Shown: positions 24,421 to 32,543 of the stretch, one piece after another
Numbering within the stretch: position 1 is the first letter of the stretch
Layout: the number at the start of each line of letters is the position of its first letter
Virus record (IMG/VR): IMGVR_UViG_3300033991_000321
Span: 1 to 44,408 of that record
DNA length: 44,408 bases
Reading direction: 5' to 3' (one strand)
Origin: a virus
Program-made: the position numbers and the translations under genes
Notes under the pieces: model-generated
What the model saw: only the letters and a program-made list of their open reading frames with translations
Told to the model about the DNA's origin: nothing
Database searches by the model: none

Positions 24421-26039
24421 GAAGAGATCAGCCTCCTGCCAATCGATTTGAAGTAGATGGGCTCGTTTTGAAACATGAAACTCTGCACACTTTCTAACTC
24501 GTAGTCCTCGCCCCGACGTCGGATCTTGTCATGCTGCCGGACTGGCAGAAACGTGTAAAATGCAAGGTAATCCGTGAGGAAATAGCCCGGTTCAAGCACG
24601 ACCTCTTCAGCTCTCAGCGGAGAAACAGTTGCGGAAACCTCTAAGGGCTCGCCATAAGAAACAGTTTCAAGCGCTTCAGAGACCGGGTAAAGCGAAACGG
24701 TTTCGCCGTGACTGTTCAAAATCCTTGTGAAAGACGTTAGGGGTTCCTCAAAATTGAGGAAGAATCGACCGAGCCAGGTGACGTTTGCCATAGCCTTCTG
24801 CGCTATGATCGGGGTGTAATCGGTGAATTTGGGCCCCCAAAACATGAACTCCTCCTCATACTTCTGGGCGACAAGCATGCTGAACTTGAAAGATGGCTTA
24901 TCCCAGGCCTTTCGGATCCTCCACAAAATCCCGCAGGTCAAATCGTCATAGTAGGCGCATGCGGCATAACGGCTTACTACGTCCATGTAGCCAGGCCAAC
25001 AAATAGCCGGATTATATCCTGGATATTGACCTGAGGGCCTGATGCTCTGCAGAAAATTGTAGACCTTCTGGCAAGTTATGCTCCAGGCTTCGTAATCGAA
25101 GAGACCGAGAAGTGCGAAGCTGAATGGATCATCATAAATCTCCGTGTTGTTGATACCAACGCGATGCCAGGCTCCGTCACCAGTTGGCTTAGGGTCAAAC
25201 CACAAATAGAAATCTTCAAAACCATCTCGCAAGAAGCCGATCGCATCAGTCATCATATCTTCATACTTGCCTTGGTTGGCCACATCGTATGTGTCTGCAA
25301 GCATTTTCAACGCGATAAAGTCGTAGAGATCCTCGATCAACATCAAACGATCCCAAGTGTTGTCAAGCTTCACATACCGCGCAAAACCGCCATAGTACTT
25401 GTCATGAACGCCCAGCGTTACAGGATCATGCTGCATCGTGTATAGGAAAGTTCCTCCAGCAAGTTTGGCAGCATTAAGATAATCAGCGTCTTCCGTGAGC
25501 TCGTACGCCTTAAGAAGTGCTGGGATCCCGCGGCCAGCATCGATACTCCAGTGTTCCGTACCGTTTTCGTTATTTTTGAAGCCCCCATACGCCTTTTTGG
25601 CGGGATCCACACATTGCTGTGTGAGAAGCCAATCTGCAAGGCTCACGATTTTGGCGAGGATCTCGGCTTGCCTAGCGCTAAACTGGCTGGCAGAATAGGC
25701 TTCGTACAAAAACTCAATTCCGAAGGCAGCTGGAAAGGCGCCGCGCATAAACGCAGGATCTGGCCCTTCAACCTTGCCATTTTTCGAAACATAGTAAGTG
25801 TTGACCAAGTTAGTTTTCATAGTCACAACATTGCCAGCCACACTATCGACTTCATTCCATTCAGCATAAGCATCATCCTTGATCTCAACGGGAAAGCCTG
25901 CCTGAAACTTCGTGCCATCCGCAACGGTCACGTTCTTCTGGCCCTCTGCAGCATCTAGAGTGATCGATGTTGGAATAACGTAAAAATACGGAGCGTAATG
26001 CATCACAAACTCGTAGTAAGCCTCAGGAACAGTTCCCAT
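24417..26039 (-). CDS. Fusion of alpha/alpha toroid (glycosidase-like) domain and head-closure protein
   Basis: A 540-residue protein. Residues 20-95 form a small beta domain. Residues 100-430 look like an (alpha/alpha) toroid as in glycosidases and polysaccharide lyases (ADWLLTQQ, YGGF, IDAGRGIPALLKAYELT, then further helix pairs with aromatic and acidic residues). Residues 431-540 match a head-tail joining/closure protein (VRQHDKIRRRGEDYELESVQ, IYFKSIGRRL). Head-closure proteins are usually about 110 residues, so the first 430 look like an insertion or fusion. It may give the neck a sugar-binding or sugar-cutting collar. Confidence 0.7.
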   Translation of the reverse strand: MGTVPEAYYEFVMHYAPYFYVIPTSITLDAAEGQKNVTVADGTKFQAGFPVEIKDDAYAEWNEVDSVAGNVVTMKTNLVNTYYVSKNGKVEGPDPAFMRGAFPAAFGIEFLYEAYSASQFSARQAEILAKIVSLADWLLTQQCVDPAKKAYGGFKNNENGTEHWSIDAGRGIPALLKAYELTEDADYLNAAKLAGGTFLYTMQHDPVTLGVHDKYYGGFARYVKLDNTWDRLMLIEDLYDFIALKMLADTYDVANQGKYEDMMTDAIGFLRDGFEDFYLWFDPKPTGDGAWHRVGINNTEIYDDPFSFALLGLFDYEAWSITCQKVYNFLQSIRPSGQYPGYNPAICWPGYMDVVSRYAACAYYDDLTCGILWRIRKAWDKPSFKFSMLVAQKYEEEFMFWGPKFTDYTPIIAQKAMANVTWLGRFFLNFEEPLTSFTRILNSHGETVSLYPVSEALETVSYGEPLEVSATVSPLRAEEVVLEPGYFLTDYLAFYTFLPVRQHDKIRRRGEDYELESVQSFMFQNEPIYFKSIGRRLISS

Positions 26040-26461
26040 TACGCATTCACAGCCCTAAAACCACTCTCAGCCTCCTTCAGCTTCGCAATGACCCGTCTTG
26101 CTTCATCTAGCAAAAACTGCAGGTTAGTACTCATTGTGGAGGCTTGAGATTCATTTACCGCCAGATCTCCGACTCGAAAGTTCATGCCGCTAGAAGTTCC
26201 GCCCGTGATATAGGCTCCACAGTAGACAGCTGCCAAGTTCCGAATCGCAACGGCTTCGGCATCCGTGCAGTCATCAGGATCTATTGTGAGACCCGTCTCA
26301 AGTTCTACGGTCTCTCCAGCATCAACGATAAATCGATTGACAACATCGTCAGAAACAGCGGATTCTGTTAGATTTATTCGTTCTCGGACGCTTTGAGGCG
26401 TAACTTGGACCAAAAATTCGGCTCCGAACCAGATATTTAACGAAAACTGGGAAAGCAGCAT
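26039..26461 (-). CDS. Head-tail adaptor protein (gp6-like)
   Basis: Up to 140 residues. The core from VTPQSVRERINLTESAVSDD through ETGLTIDPDDCTDAEAVAIR matches head-tail connector adaptors that bind under the portal. The listed ATG adds about 16 hydrophobic residues. A TTG at 26413 with GGAG eight bases upstream gives a more typical start. It overlaps the next gene by one base. The iteron array lies just upstream, so its expression may be controlled by the neighbouring RHH protein. Confidence 0.78.
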   Translation of the reverse strand: MLLSQFSLNIWFGAEFLVQVTPQSVRERINLTESAVSDDVVNRFIVDAGETVELETGLTIDPDDCTDAEAVAIRNLAAVYCGAYITGGTSSGMNFRVGDLAVNESQASTMSTNLQFLLDEARRVIAKLKEAESGFRAVNA

Positions 26462-26481
26462 TATTAAGGCTAATTCAACAA

Positions 26482-26531
26482 AATACGACAGTATCGTACG
26501 TTATCGTATATTATCTTACGTTATCTAACAG
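26482..26531. repeat. 10-bp iteron array next to an RHH gene
   Basis: Four units start with TATC exactly every 10 bases (26492, 26502, 26512, 26522): TATCGTACGT, TATCGTATAT, TATCTTACGT and TATCTAACAG. A weaker fifth unit precedes them. The array begins inside the stop codon region of the RHH gene and ends shortly before the adaptor gene. A period of one helical turn places all units on one DNA face, as expected for cooperative RHH binding. Confidence 0.7.
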
Positions 26532-26757
26532 AAGCGGGTTTACTTCTGTACGCTTTCACACCCTTGCGCAAAAGCATTTCAACCGTATTACTCCAATCTG
26601 GAGGAACACGATCAGCCTCCTGAGCTACTCTTACTTCATCAACATGAATCCTCTTCATCTCATCCAACAGTTTATTGTCAAGCGTAACCGTAGTTTTGAT
26701 CTTACTATTCGGTGGCCTCTCAAACTCACTTTCAGACTCGTTCTTTTTCCTCCCCAT
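26521..26757 (-). CDS. Ribbon-helix-helix DNA-binding protein with iterons
   Basis: A 78-residue protein with a charged N-terminal tail, then the RHH pattern: strand (KIKTTVTLD), helix (NKLLDEMKRIHVDEV), an extended turn, WSNTVEMLLRKGVKAY as the second helix, and a basic end. The ATG at 26757 overlaps the previous stop. It lies within the head-tail module, and a 10-bp iteron array sits at its 3' end. It probably regulates late genes; a partition role like that of ParG or omega proteins is the alternative. Confidence 0.78.
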   Translation of the reverse strand: MGRKKNESESEFERPPNSKIKTTVTLDNKLLDEMKRIHVDEVRVAQEADRVPPDWSNTVEMLLRKGVKAYRSKPASVR

Positions 26758-28289
26758 CACAGAACAACCACACTCTTATTCTCTGGATCCGAAGGCTTCA
26801 AATTCAAAATCGGCTTTCCAGAGCTGAATAATAAGCTATTCATCAGGGCAAGCTTGATCTCCCAAATAGTCTTCGCTGACAAAACGAATTTCTTCAGGTA
26901 GCTTTGGTATCCAGGTTTTTCAATTGTCAATGTGTGAGGCCCATAATCCTGTAGTGTATTGCCGTGTGCTTGATCGTAATAGCCTTTAGAGACTGTTTGT
27001 GTTGCAATGTTGCCGTTCACATCTGTGTTCACGCTGAAAACTTGGTTGCCATCCTTATCCTTGAGCGTCACTGTGGCGCCGCTGATTGGGTTATTGTCTT
27101 TGTCTGTGACTTTCAAGTTGACAGTATATTGCCGATAGATACGGGTCCCAGTGTCTGTTCCGTACCAAGCGATGGTCCAGTTTTCGCTGTCATAATCCAT
27201 GTTTACAACATAGCAATTGGTGTTCGTGACGCTTTGAATTTCAATGGTGTACTGCACGTTTCTAACGTAGGGGTTGGTGATGGTTGCAGAAGTTGAGGAC
27301 ATATATCTGAAGGAAAGTCCATACATTGTGCCGTTGCTGAAAACATTAAGCCTGTCAACTGTGATGTTTGAAGTGCGGGTCTGTATCCCGGCTTGACAGA
27401 AAACGTTGGTCTGTTGGAAAACGTCTCCCGTGGCAGTAGCAGTAAACATTGGCGTAGTGCTCCAGTTCCACAAACACTGCCACGCTCTGGCTATTCCCCG
27501 AAATTCAATGTAAGTATTCTTTCCCAGACTTGCAAATGCGCAGCCATATAAGTGGATCGTTCCTGATATGCCGCTAATTATGAAGCCCCAGCCTGTGGCT
27601 CCCAGATCCAGTATGAAACAGCCGGAACGCCCGATTTTTTTAGCAACATCAACGAGCACGCCTAATCGTAACGTAGCGTTGTTTTTTACGAGAATCCCAA
27701 TGTTCGGGTCAACCATAGGATAAAATTCAACGAGTTTATTCGTGTCAGCAAACCATGTTGGCGTTCCATTATCGCCTATTATGAGTTTAGCGTCAAAATG
27801 GTAATAGGCCTCCCAAGTAGGCACGGAGGATGGCCTCCAAACCACGCCCCATTGCCCCTGCAGAACTTCATAAGAAAAATTCCCACTATCAGATTTCATG
27901 AAGGCGACGACTTGACTCTGTGTCAAGGTTTTGAAAAGTTTGGTTGCGTTGTATGTCCCATTTCCAGTTATTGCCAGGTCTTCCGTTTGGGCTCCGCCAT
28001 TCGCATCAGTCCCTATGAGCCGAATGGTCGCAGAAGTCATGTTGACCCAGTTCGTCACGACAATGTAAAGATCGTTTTTTGGACCACCCATCAAAACCTC
28101 ATCAGCTGGTCGCAAATTCCGAGTCAGATTCACCGGATTCGCGTCAACCGCACTTATCCCCGTCCGCGCATGAAGGCTTAATGTACCGGACTTGTCTGCA
28201 CTCCACAAATCATTGAAAGTGCAAGGGCTCCCTTCCGTATAGCCTATGACTGTGATAGCATTGTTGGCAACGTCGTAGGTGATGGGCAA
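26757..28289 (-). CDS. Beta-helix surface protein with C-terminal Ig-like domain
   Basis: A 510-residue protein. The centre (about 160-370) has repeated short strands with Asn/Thr/Gly turns that suggest a right-handed beta-helix (for example GTIHLYGCAFASLGKNTYIE, RLNVFSNGTMYGLSFRY). A carboxypeptidase-regulatory-like Ig fold follows (VNLKVTDKDNNPISGATVTL, about 390-475). It is likely a head decoration or spike that contacts the host. It has no signal peptide, in line with a virion protein. Confidence 0.72.
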   Translation of the reverse strand: MPITYDVANNAITVIGYTEGSPCTFNDLWSADKSGTLSLHARTGISAVDANPVNLTRNLRPADEVLMGGPKNDLYIVVTNWVNMTSATIRLIGTDANGGAQTEDLAITGNGTYNATKLFKTLTQSQVVAFMKSDSGNFSYEVLQGQWGVVWRPSSVPTWEAYYHFDAKLIIGDNGTPTWFADTNKLVEFYPMVDPNIGILVKNNATLRLGVLVDVAKKIGRSGCFILDLGATGWGFIISGISGTIHLYGCAFASLGKNTYIEFRGIARAWQCLWNWSTTPMFTATATGDVFQQTNVFCQAGIQTRTSNITVDRLNVFSNGTMYGLSFRYMSSTSATITNPYVRNVQYTIEIQSVTNTNCYVVNMDYDSENWTIAWYGTDTGTRIYRQYTVNLKVTDKDNNPISGATVTLKDKDGNQVFSVNTDVNGNIATQTVSKGYYDQAHGNTLQDYGPHTLTIEKPGYQSYLKKFVLSAKTIWEIKLALMNSLLFSSGKPILNLKPSDPENKSVVVL

Positions 28290-28577
28290 CTAGACCGGCA
28301 CCCACTCTTCAACTGTTTGCTCAGGCTTCGTAACCTGTTTTTTCTCCCAGCGCTCTGTAACCTCTCCTGAAAGCGTCACATCTTGATCCAAGAAGGCAAT
28401 CAGATCCTTCTTTTTCTGCCTTAACAGAGCTTCACTTGCAGAGTCCAACTTTATCTTTAGAAGAGTCTTGCCGTCTGGCAGGTAGTAGTACACAAAGTAT
28501 TCAGAATCTTCTTTCGCAATTTCAAAATTCAAGCTCCAGCCGATCAACTTATTCAACTTCAATGTTCCACTTACCAT
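28290..28577 (-). CDS. Hypothetical late protein
   Basis: A 95-residue protein with alternating beta-like stretches (SLNFEIAKEDSEYFVYYYLP) and an acidic end. The ATG has GGAG eight bases upstream. The family is not recognised. It lies between two fibre-associated genes and the beta-helix gene, so a virion accessory role is plausible. Confidence 0.65.
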   Translation of the reverse strand: MVSGTLKLNKLIGWSLNFEIAKEDSEYFVYYYLPDGKTLLKIKLDSASEALLRQKKKDLIAFLDQDVTLSGEVTERWEKKQVTKPEQTVEEWVPV

Positions 28578-28581
28578 ACCA

Positions 28582-28728
28582 TCAACTCCTTGTTTGTGAC
28601 TCCAATTTTCCGGCTGACCAAGTGAAAGTCAACGTGAATTTTAGAGCCTCACCTTCATACGCCTCGAGCTTTTGCGAGGTGACATCCGTATTCCAACTTA
28701 GCGAGATTTTCGAGATATGATTAGGCAT
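28582..28728 (-). CDS. Small late protein, paralogue of the fibre C-terminal domain
   Basis: A 48-residue protein whose centre (WNTDVTSQKLEAYEGEALKF) is clearly related to the end of the upstream fibre protein (WNGDETLDTLKAYEGDTLLF). Its ATG overlaps the TAA of that gene by three bases, with GAGG four bases upstream. It is probably a duplicated small beta domain that binds or caps the fibre. Confidence 0.7.
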   Translation of the reverse strand: MPNHISKISLSWNTDVTSQKLEAYEGEALKFTLTFTWSAGKLESQTRS

Positions 28729-29248
28729 CTGTCCTCACAATCTCCTTCAACGTTTTATCTTCATTATAACTATACGTGAGCGTGAAGAGCAAGGTGTCGC
28801 CTTCATAAGCCTTCAAAGTATCTAAAGTCTCATCACCATTCCAGGTATACTCTTGCTTCGTGATCGTTTTTCCCTCTGGCGGCAACATAATGCCAAAGAA
28901 GTCTTGACTCAAAGTATCAAGATCTGCCTGAGTGGCAAAATCCGGCGTGTGAAATTCGTTCCCATGCTCAGCCATTCCGCCCCCGCTACCGCCTCCTCCA
29001 GCACTTTGACCCTTCGCGATCAATTCATTAGCATGAAAACCATCGACCATGTCAGCATCTAACCCGGATCCGTGGCCTTGAGGCAAAGCCTCCAACAATT
29101 CCTGACTTTTCTTCGCCTTCTCAGCCATATTGACTAAACGTCGATTCCGTTCTAGCAGCTGCTCAGTTGTTTCCTCGACTGCCTGGCCCTGCCGCATCAG
29201 AATCAACCTGCGGTTCTTTTCAACTAATGCCTTAAGATCTTCACTCAT
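28721..29248 (-). CDS. Coiled-coil fibre protein
   Basis: From the ATG at 29248, with GGAGGAGAGG five bases upstream, the protein has 175 residues. The N-terminal half is coiled coil (KALVEKNRRLILMRQ, EQLLERNRRLVNMAEKAKK). Then comes GLDADMVDGFHANEL, a motif typical of phage fibres, a glycine-rich linker and a C-terminal beta domain shared with the next small gene. It likely forms a trimeric whisker or tail fibre. Confidence 0.75.
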   Translation of the reverse strand: MSEDLKALVEKNRRLILMRQGQAVEETTEQLLERNRRLVNMAEKAKKSQELLEALPQGHGSGLDADMVDGFHANELIAKGQSAGGGGSGGGMAEHGNEFHTPDFATQADLDTLSQDFFGIMLPPEGKTITKQEYTWNGDETLDTLKAYEGDTLLFTLTYSYNEDKTLKEIVRTDA

Positions 29249-30254
29249 CAAAACCTCTCCTCCAACCCGCGACAACTATTTCCCAAGGCTCACTCTGGGA
29301 ATAATCCCACCGCACAGCAAAATCCCAATCCTGATAAGCCTTAAGCTTCTCGGTAAACCAACCAACAGAAAAATTATGCAAATGCAAAGGCTTAGTCTCA
29401 CGCATACATGACAAATATTCTCCATTCGGGCACCTAACCTCAATCTGCTCTGCAGAAACTCGCGTCAGTTCACGCAAAAACAGTTCAGGATCAACTAAAT
29501 GCTCAATCAAATGCCAACTGTAAGCCTTTTTCACTGACCCGTCTCGAAAAGGCAAATGACACGCATCAGCCTTAACAAAATTCTTGATTTCATGCACATG
29601 CAAAGCGACATCATCATTAACCCGCTGATCCACACACCTATGCGCTGTAGCCTCAACAAACAAATCAACATTCACATCTCCCTTAGGCCTATGACCACAG
29701 CCAACATCCAAGATCCCAAATTTACCAATCATTGGTAAAGGCCACTCTGGCAAGTGCCCACACAAGACACAACCATGAACCTTCGCCACAAACCCGTGAC
29801 TTTGCACATCGAAGAGAAAAAGGATATCCTCACCGAGCCCACGCTCATATTTGAAGCAGATTCCAGCCTCGAGAACCCTTCGCTTGATTAATGTGCAACT
29901 GAGACCCGCGAAAACCCAGCCACTTAAGATCTGGCGTTCAACCACGCTTCTCGGCAAATACCAAACCTTCTTGTTTCCATCCATGAAGCCACAGATCAAA
30001 GCGTTCGAATCATCATGCCGAGGCACAACGCCCTGAGCAACATCAACATTCAAACCGAAAAGTTTCTCAAAAGAGCCCAAGGGCACTTCAACGTCACCCT
30101 GAACAATCCACAAATAATCAAAACCGCCCTTTAGAGCTCGTTCGACAAGCAAATTCTGCGCATCCACAATACCAAGCAAACCCTTGTCACGTTGAGGTGG
30201 CGTAACAAAAACCTCATGCTCCACGCCTATCATAGCCCGCTCAACGTGGCGCAT
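29241..30254 (-). CDS. GT-A glycosyltransferase fused to SAM methyltransferase; N-terminus probably encoded upstream
   Basis: From the first standard start (ATG 30254) the protein has 337 residues. The GT-A part has VQGDVEVP as the metal-binding motif and GEDILFLFDVQSHGF as the acceptor-side motif. A class I methyltransferase follows (ILDVGCG, then HLIEHLVDP). However, the frame is open for about 28 more codons upstream and encodes the expected first strand, KVKILVGIPS, without any ATG, GTG or TTG. Translation of a complete fold therefore needs either a non-standard start or a -1 shift from the preceding gene at AAAAAAG (30344-30338). It may modify the capsid or a host glycan. Confidence 0.85.
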   Translation of the reverse strand: MRHVERAMIGVEHEVFVTPPQRDKGLLGIVDAQNLLVERALKGGFDYLWIVQGDVEVPLGSFEKLFGLNVDVAQGVVPRHDDSNALICGFMDGNKKVWYLPRSVVERQILSGWVFAGLSCTLIKRRVLEAGICFKYERGLGEDILFLFDVQSHGFVAKVHGCVLCGHLPEWPLPMIGKFGILDVGCGHRPKGDVNVDLFVEATAHRCVDQRVNDDVALHVHEIKNFVKADACHLPFRDGSVKKAYSWHLIEHLVDPELFLRELTRVSAEQIEVRCPNGEYLSCMRETKPLHLHNFSVGWFTEKLKAYQDWDFAVRWDYSQSEPWEIVVAGWRRGFDE

Positions 30255-30319
30255 AACATCCTCTCGATAACCGCGAAAACGATCATTATCCCTCAGACTT
30301 GGAATCCCAACCAGGATCT

Positions 30320-30550
30320 TTACTTTGTCTTTTTCGACTTTTTTGGTTGCTCTAAAGGGCTCTCAGTATTCACTTCCGCAGCGGGCTCTAACTTGGCAGC
30401 CGGAACCTCAACCTTTAGAGGCTTATCAATACGCTCAAGCCAAGACTCACCCTCATAAGTCGCAGGTAGATCTACGATCTCGCCCGGCAGGTGCGTTACG
30501 CCCTTTGCATCAGTGAAACCATGAACCTTCGGCAATATCCTAAACTTCAC
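30320..30550 (-). CDS. Capsid-adjacent small protein with slippery site near its end
   Basis: A 76-residue protein with a GTG start and AAGGAGG six bases upstream. The first 45 residues (MKFRILPKVHGFTDAKGVTH, then LPGEIVDLPATY) resemble small proteins often encoded after a capsid gene. The rest is a proline/alanine/lysine linker. The codons CCA-AAA-AAG contain A-AAA-AAG in the correct phase for a -1 shift. A shift would join the first 71 residues to 365 residues of the glycosyltransferase-methyltransferase (436 in total). Without a shift, translation stops six codons later. Confidence 0.75.
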   Translation of the reverse strand: MKFRILPKVHGFTDAKGVTHLPGEIVDLPATYEGESWLERIDKPLKVEVPAAKLEPAAEVNTESPLEQPKKSKKTK

Positions 30551-30588
30551 CGTATACCTCCTTTCAGATTTGTTGGAACGAACTCTAC

Positions 30589-30598
30589 AAAAAAGGGG
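30589..30598 (-). terminator. T-rich terminator candidate after the capsid gene
   Basis: On the minus strand CCCC is followed by six T residues shortly after the major capsid gene. Archaeal transcription often ends at T-runs. A partial terminator here could raise capsid transcripts above downstream genes. Confidence 0.35.
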
Positions 30599-30626
30599 AA
30601 CTGAGCCAAAGCTAACCTGGCGCCGC

Positions 30627-31505
30627 TTAAGTCAGCCCTGTTATTTCGCAAATCGATGTGGGTCTGTTGATGCGCGGCGCCACGACTTCGTATACTTTGC
30701 CGTTGATGTTCATGTCTTCATCCTGCTGCATGAAAGTCGTCAAGTCTTGGCCGACTACCATCTCGAAATTCTGTTGCCCGGGCTCAACAACCAATGCGCC
30801 CGTGGTCAATCCACCGCTAGTGTAAAGCTGATCCGTAGCGAAGATACCAGCTTTCACGAGTTCAGCAACCTTTTCGAGATAGAATATCCCAGTGTTCGCT
30901 ATCAACGCCCGCAACTTTGCAATCCAACTTGTACGCGCCACCAGCGCGTATGGTCCATAGTGCTTATCCGTTTCAAGTTCTCCGATCGCAGCGGCAACAT
31001 CAGTAATCGCATTTGCAGGCCACGCTCCAGCACTTGCCTTCGTATTTCTGCCAGTCGCCGTCATAAGGCCCTCAATGCCGAGAGCCCTGAAACCAGTGTA
31101 CTCTCCAGATAACATGCACTTGTCCTCTTCCTCAGCACATTGCACACCAGCACATTCCACAGATCTCGTCTCTATCGGTAATCCGCCATAGCGACTTGCA
31201 ATCACATCTCTCCAGTACAGTAAAAATTCTTTGTGGATAACGGGGACCTTCACGGGGATGGCTTCAAGTTGAATCCGGTCCTTCACTTGTGTTATGCCAT
31301 GCATATCGATGGTTGCTTGACCCATATCCGTCTCTTTCCAGGCTTTAACACTGGTAAAACCCGCATGCGGCAACCTGAAAATCGGAAACAGTCGACGAGC
31401 AACCAGCGCGGGACGCACCGCTTCGATTAGCCGAGTGTCAATGTACGTGAGTTCCTCATCAGTCAATTGACCCGTTTCTACGCCAACACGTCTCAAAGTC
31501 TTCAT
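30627..31505 (-). CDS. Major capsid protein, encapsulin-like HK97 fold
   Basis: A 292-residue protein. The opening (LTDEELTYIDTRLIEAVRP, then LVARRLFPIF) and above all the C-terminal part (HYGPYALVARTSWIAKL, VVEPGQQNFEMVVGQDLTT, RINRPTSICEI) match the family-1 encapsulin pattern that I know, such as GPYALV and LVVGQDL. Its position after protease, scaffold and cement genes fits the major capsid protein. An internal cysteine-rich loop (VECAGVQCAEEEDKC) is unusual and may form disulfides or bind metal. No cargo enzyme lies beside it, so a viral capsid is more likely than a cellular encapsulin. Confidence 0.88.
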   Translation of the reverse strand: MKTLRRVGVETGQLTDEELTYIDTRLIEAVRPALVARRLFPIFRLPHAGFTSVKAWKETDMGQATIDMHGITQVKDRIQLEAIPVKVPVIHKEFLLYWRDVIASRYGGLPIETRSVECAGVQCAEEEDKCMLSGEYTGFRALGIEGLMTATGRNTKASAGAWPANAITDVAAAIGELETDKHYGPYALVARTSWIAKLRALIANTGIFYLEKVAELVKAGIFATDQLYTSGGLTTGALVVEPGQQNFEMVVGQDLTTFMQQDEDMNINGKVYEVVAPRINRPTSICEITGLT

Positions 31506-31517
31506 ACAAAATCACCC

Positions 31518-31994
31518 TTAGCTTGCAGCAGCCGGCTCAGCGCCCTTGTGGAAATGCACAAGAATGGTAGCGTCCACAGTAACGTTACTTGACTCCAAAG
31601 CCCATCCGATTACGCTTCCTTGAGCACCCATAGCGCCAACAGCTTGCTTTGCTACTTTACCATCTGCAGCAGAGACAAGCGCATCTCCACGTGTAACGTT
31701 TTCAGCCGCCAGCAAAGTCAACATAGCAACACAGTCAGTCATAACGACCTTCACTTGGTCAGCCACAGCGAAGGCGTCAGTTATCTTTTTGTCAGGCGCA
31801 ACTTCCAAGAACCCGACAACATTGTCAGCCTTAGCTCCTGCCTCTTTCACAGTCATATCCACAGTATCGAAGATTACGAGAATACCAGGAAGCATCTTCG
31901 CTGGAGTTGCGGTCGCTCCGACTTCCATCTCCACGATCAACGGCTTCCCAGACGCAATAATCTGGCTTACCGGCTTGACAATACCTTGGGGCAT
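31518..31994 (-). CDS. Capsid cement/decoration protein (DUF2190-like)
   Basis: A 158-residue protein made of beta-rich segments (GKPLIVEMEVGATATPAKML, VKVVMTDCVAMLTLLA, GDALVSAADGKV) with the pattern of DUF2190-type capsid-stabilising proteins. GGAGGAG lies six bases before the ATG. It directly precedes the capsid gene, which is the usual place. Confidence 0.8.
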   Translation of the reverse strand: MPQGIVKPVSQIIASGKPLIVEMEVGATATPAKMLPGILVIFDTVDMTVKEAGAKADNVVGFLEVAPDKKITDAFAVADQVKVVMTDCVAMLTLLAAENVTRGDALVSAADGKVAKQAVGAMGAQGSVIGWALESSNVTVDATILVHFHKGAEPAAAS

Positions 31995-31996
31995 GC

Positions 31997-32443
31997 TTAA
32001 CTCCTCCCAGCTTTGCGCTTCGCTTCAGTCACGACGCTTAAGTCGCCAACAGTCAAACCGTCCTCTCTCTGGCCCTCATCCCTCGCGTAGGGAGTGCCAA
32101 AGCGAACATTCTTGTATGTTGGCAACTTAGCCTGGTCCAAAGTCAATCTGATGTGCTGCAACTCCTCAACCGACTTGGCGGACAGATCCTCGATCGTGAA
32201 ACTGGACCGCGGCAGGATCTCGCCGATTAGCTTTGCTTTAGTCTGTCCCTCGAGCACATCGTTCGCAGCCTTCAACTGCTTCGTGAGTTCCGCAATAGTG
32301 TTATCCTTTGTCTCAAGTTCCTTCTTGAGAGCGATATTCTCTGCTAACGCTTGGTCTATGCTAATCTTCGCAGTCTTGTTATCAACAGGTGGCGGAGTAC
32401 CTCCTCCGCCCTCTGCACCAGACCCACCCTCTTTACTAGACAT
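31997..32443 (-). CDS. Probable scaffold protein
   Basis: A 148-residue protein with a glycine/proline-rich start, a central coiled coil (ALAENIALKKELETKDNTIA, ELTKQLKAANDVLEG) and a C-terminal segment rich in charge. Length, coiled coil and position between protease and cement genes fit a capsid scaffold that is removed by the protease. Confidence 0.7.
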   Translation of the reverse strand: MSSKEGGSGAEGGGGTPPPVDNKTAKISIDQALAENIALKKELETKDNTIAELTKQLKAANDVLEGQTKAKLIGEILPRSSFTIEDLSAKSVEELQHIRLTLDQAKLPTYKNVRFGTPYARDEGQREDGLTVGDLSVVTEAKRKAGRS

Positions 32444-32543
32444 TTTCCTATTTTCCTCTCACGAGTTCGCTACTTATAGCGCGCCGTCGTGGTCGCGAGC
32501 ACCATCATCTCGGCACCATTCTGCTAAAGCGCATGTGCGCGCG

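Noticed and set aside
26482-26531. CRISPR-like array.
   Set aside because: Units are only 10 bp with no spacers; no CRISPR array or cas gene was seen in the window.
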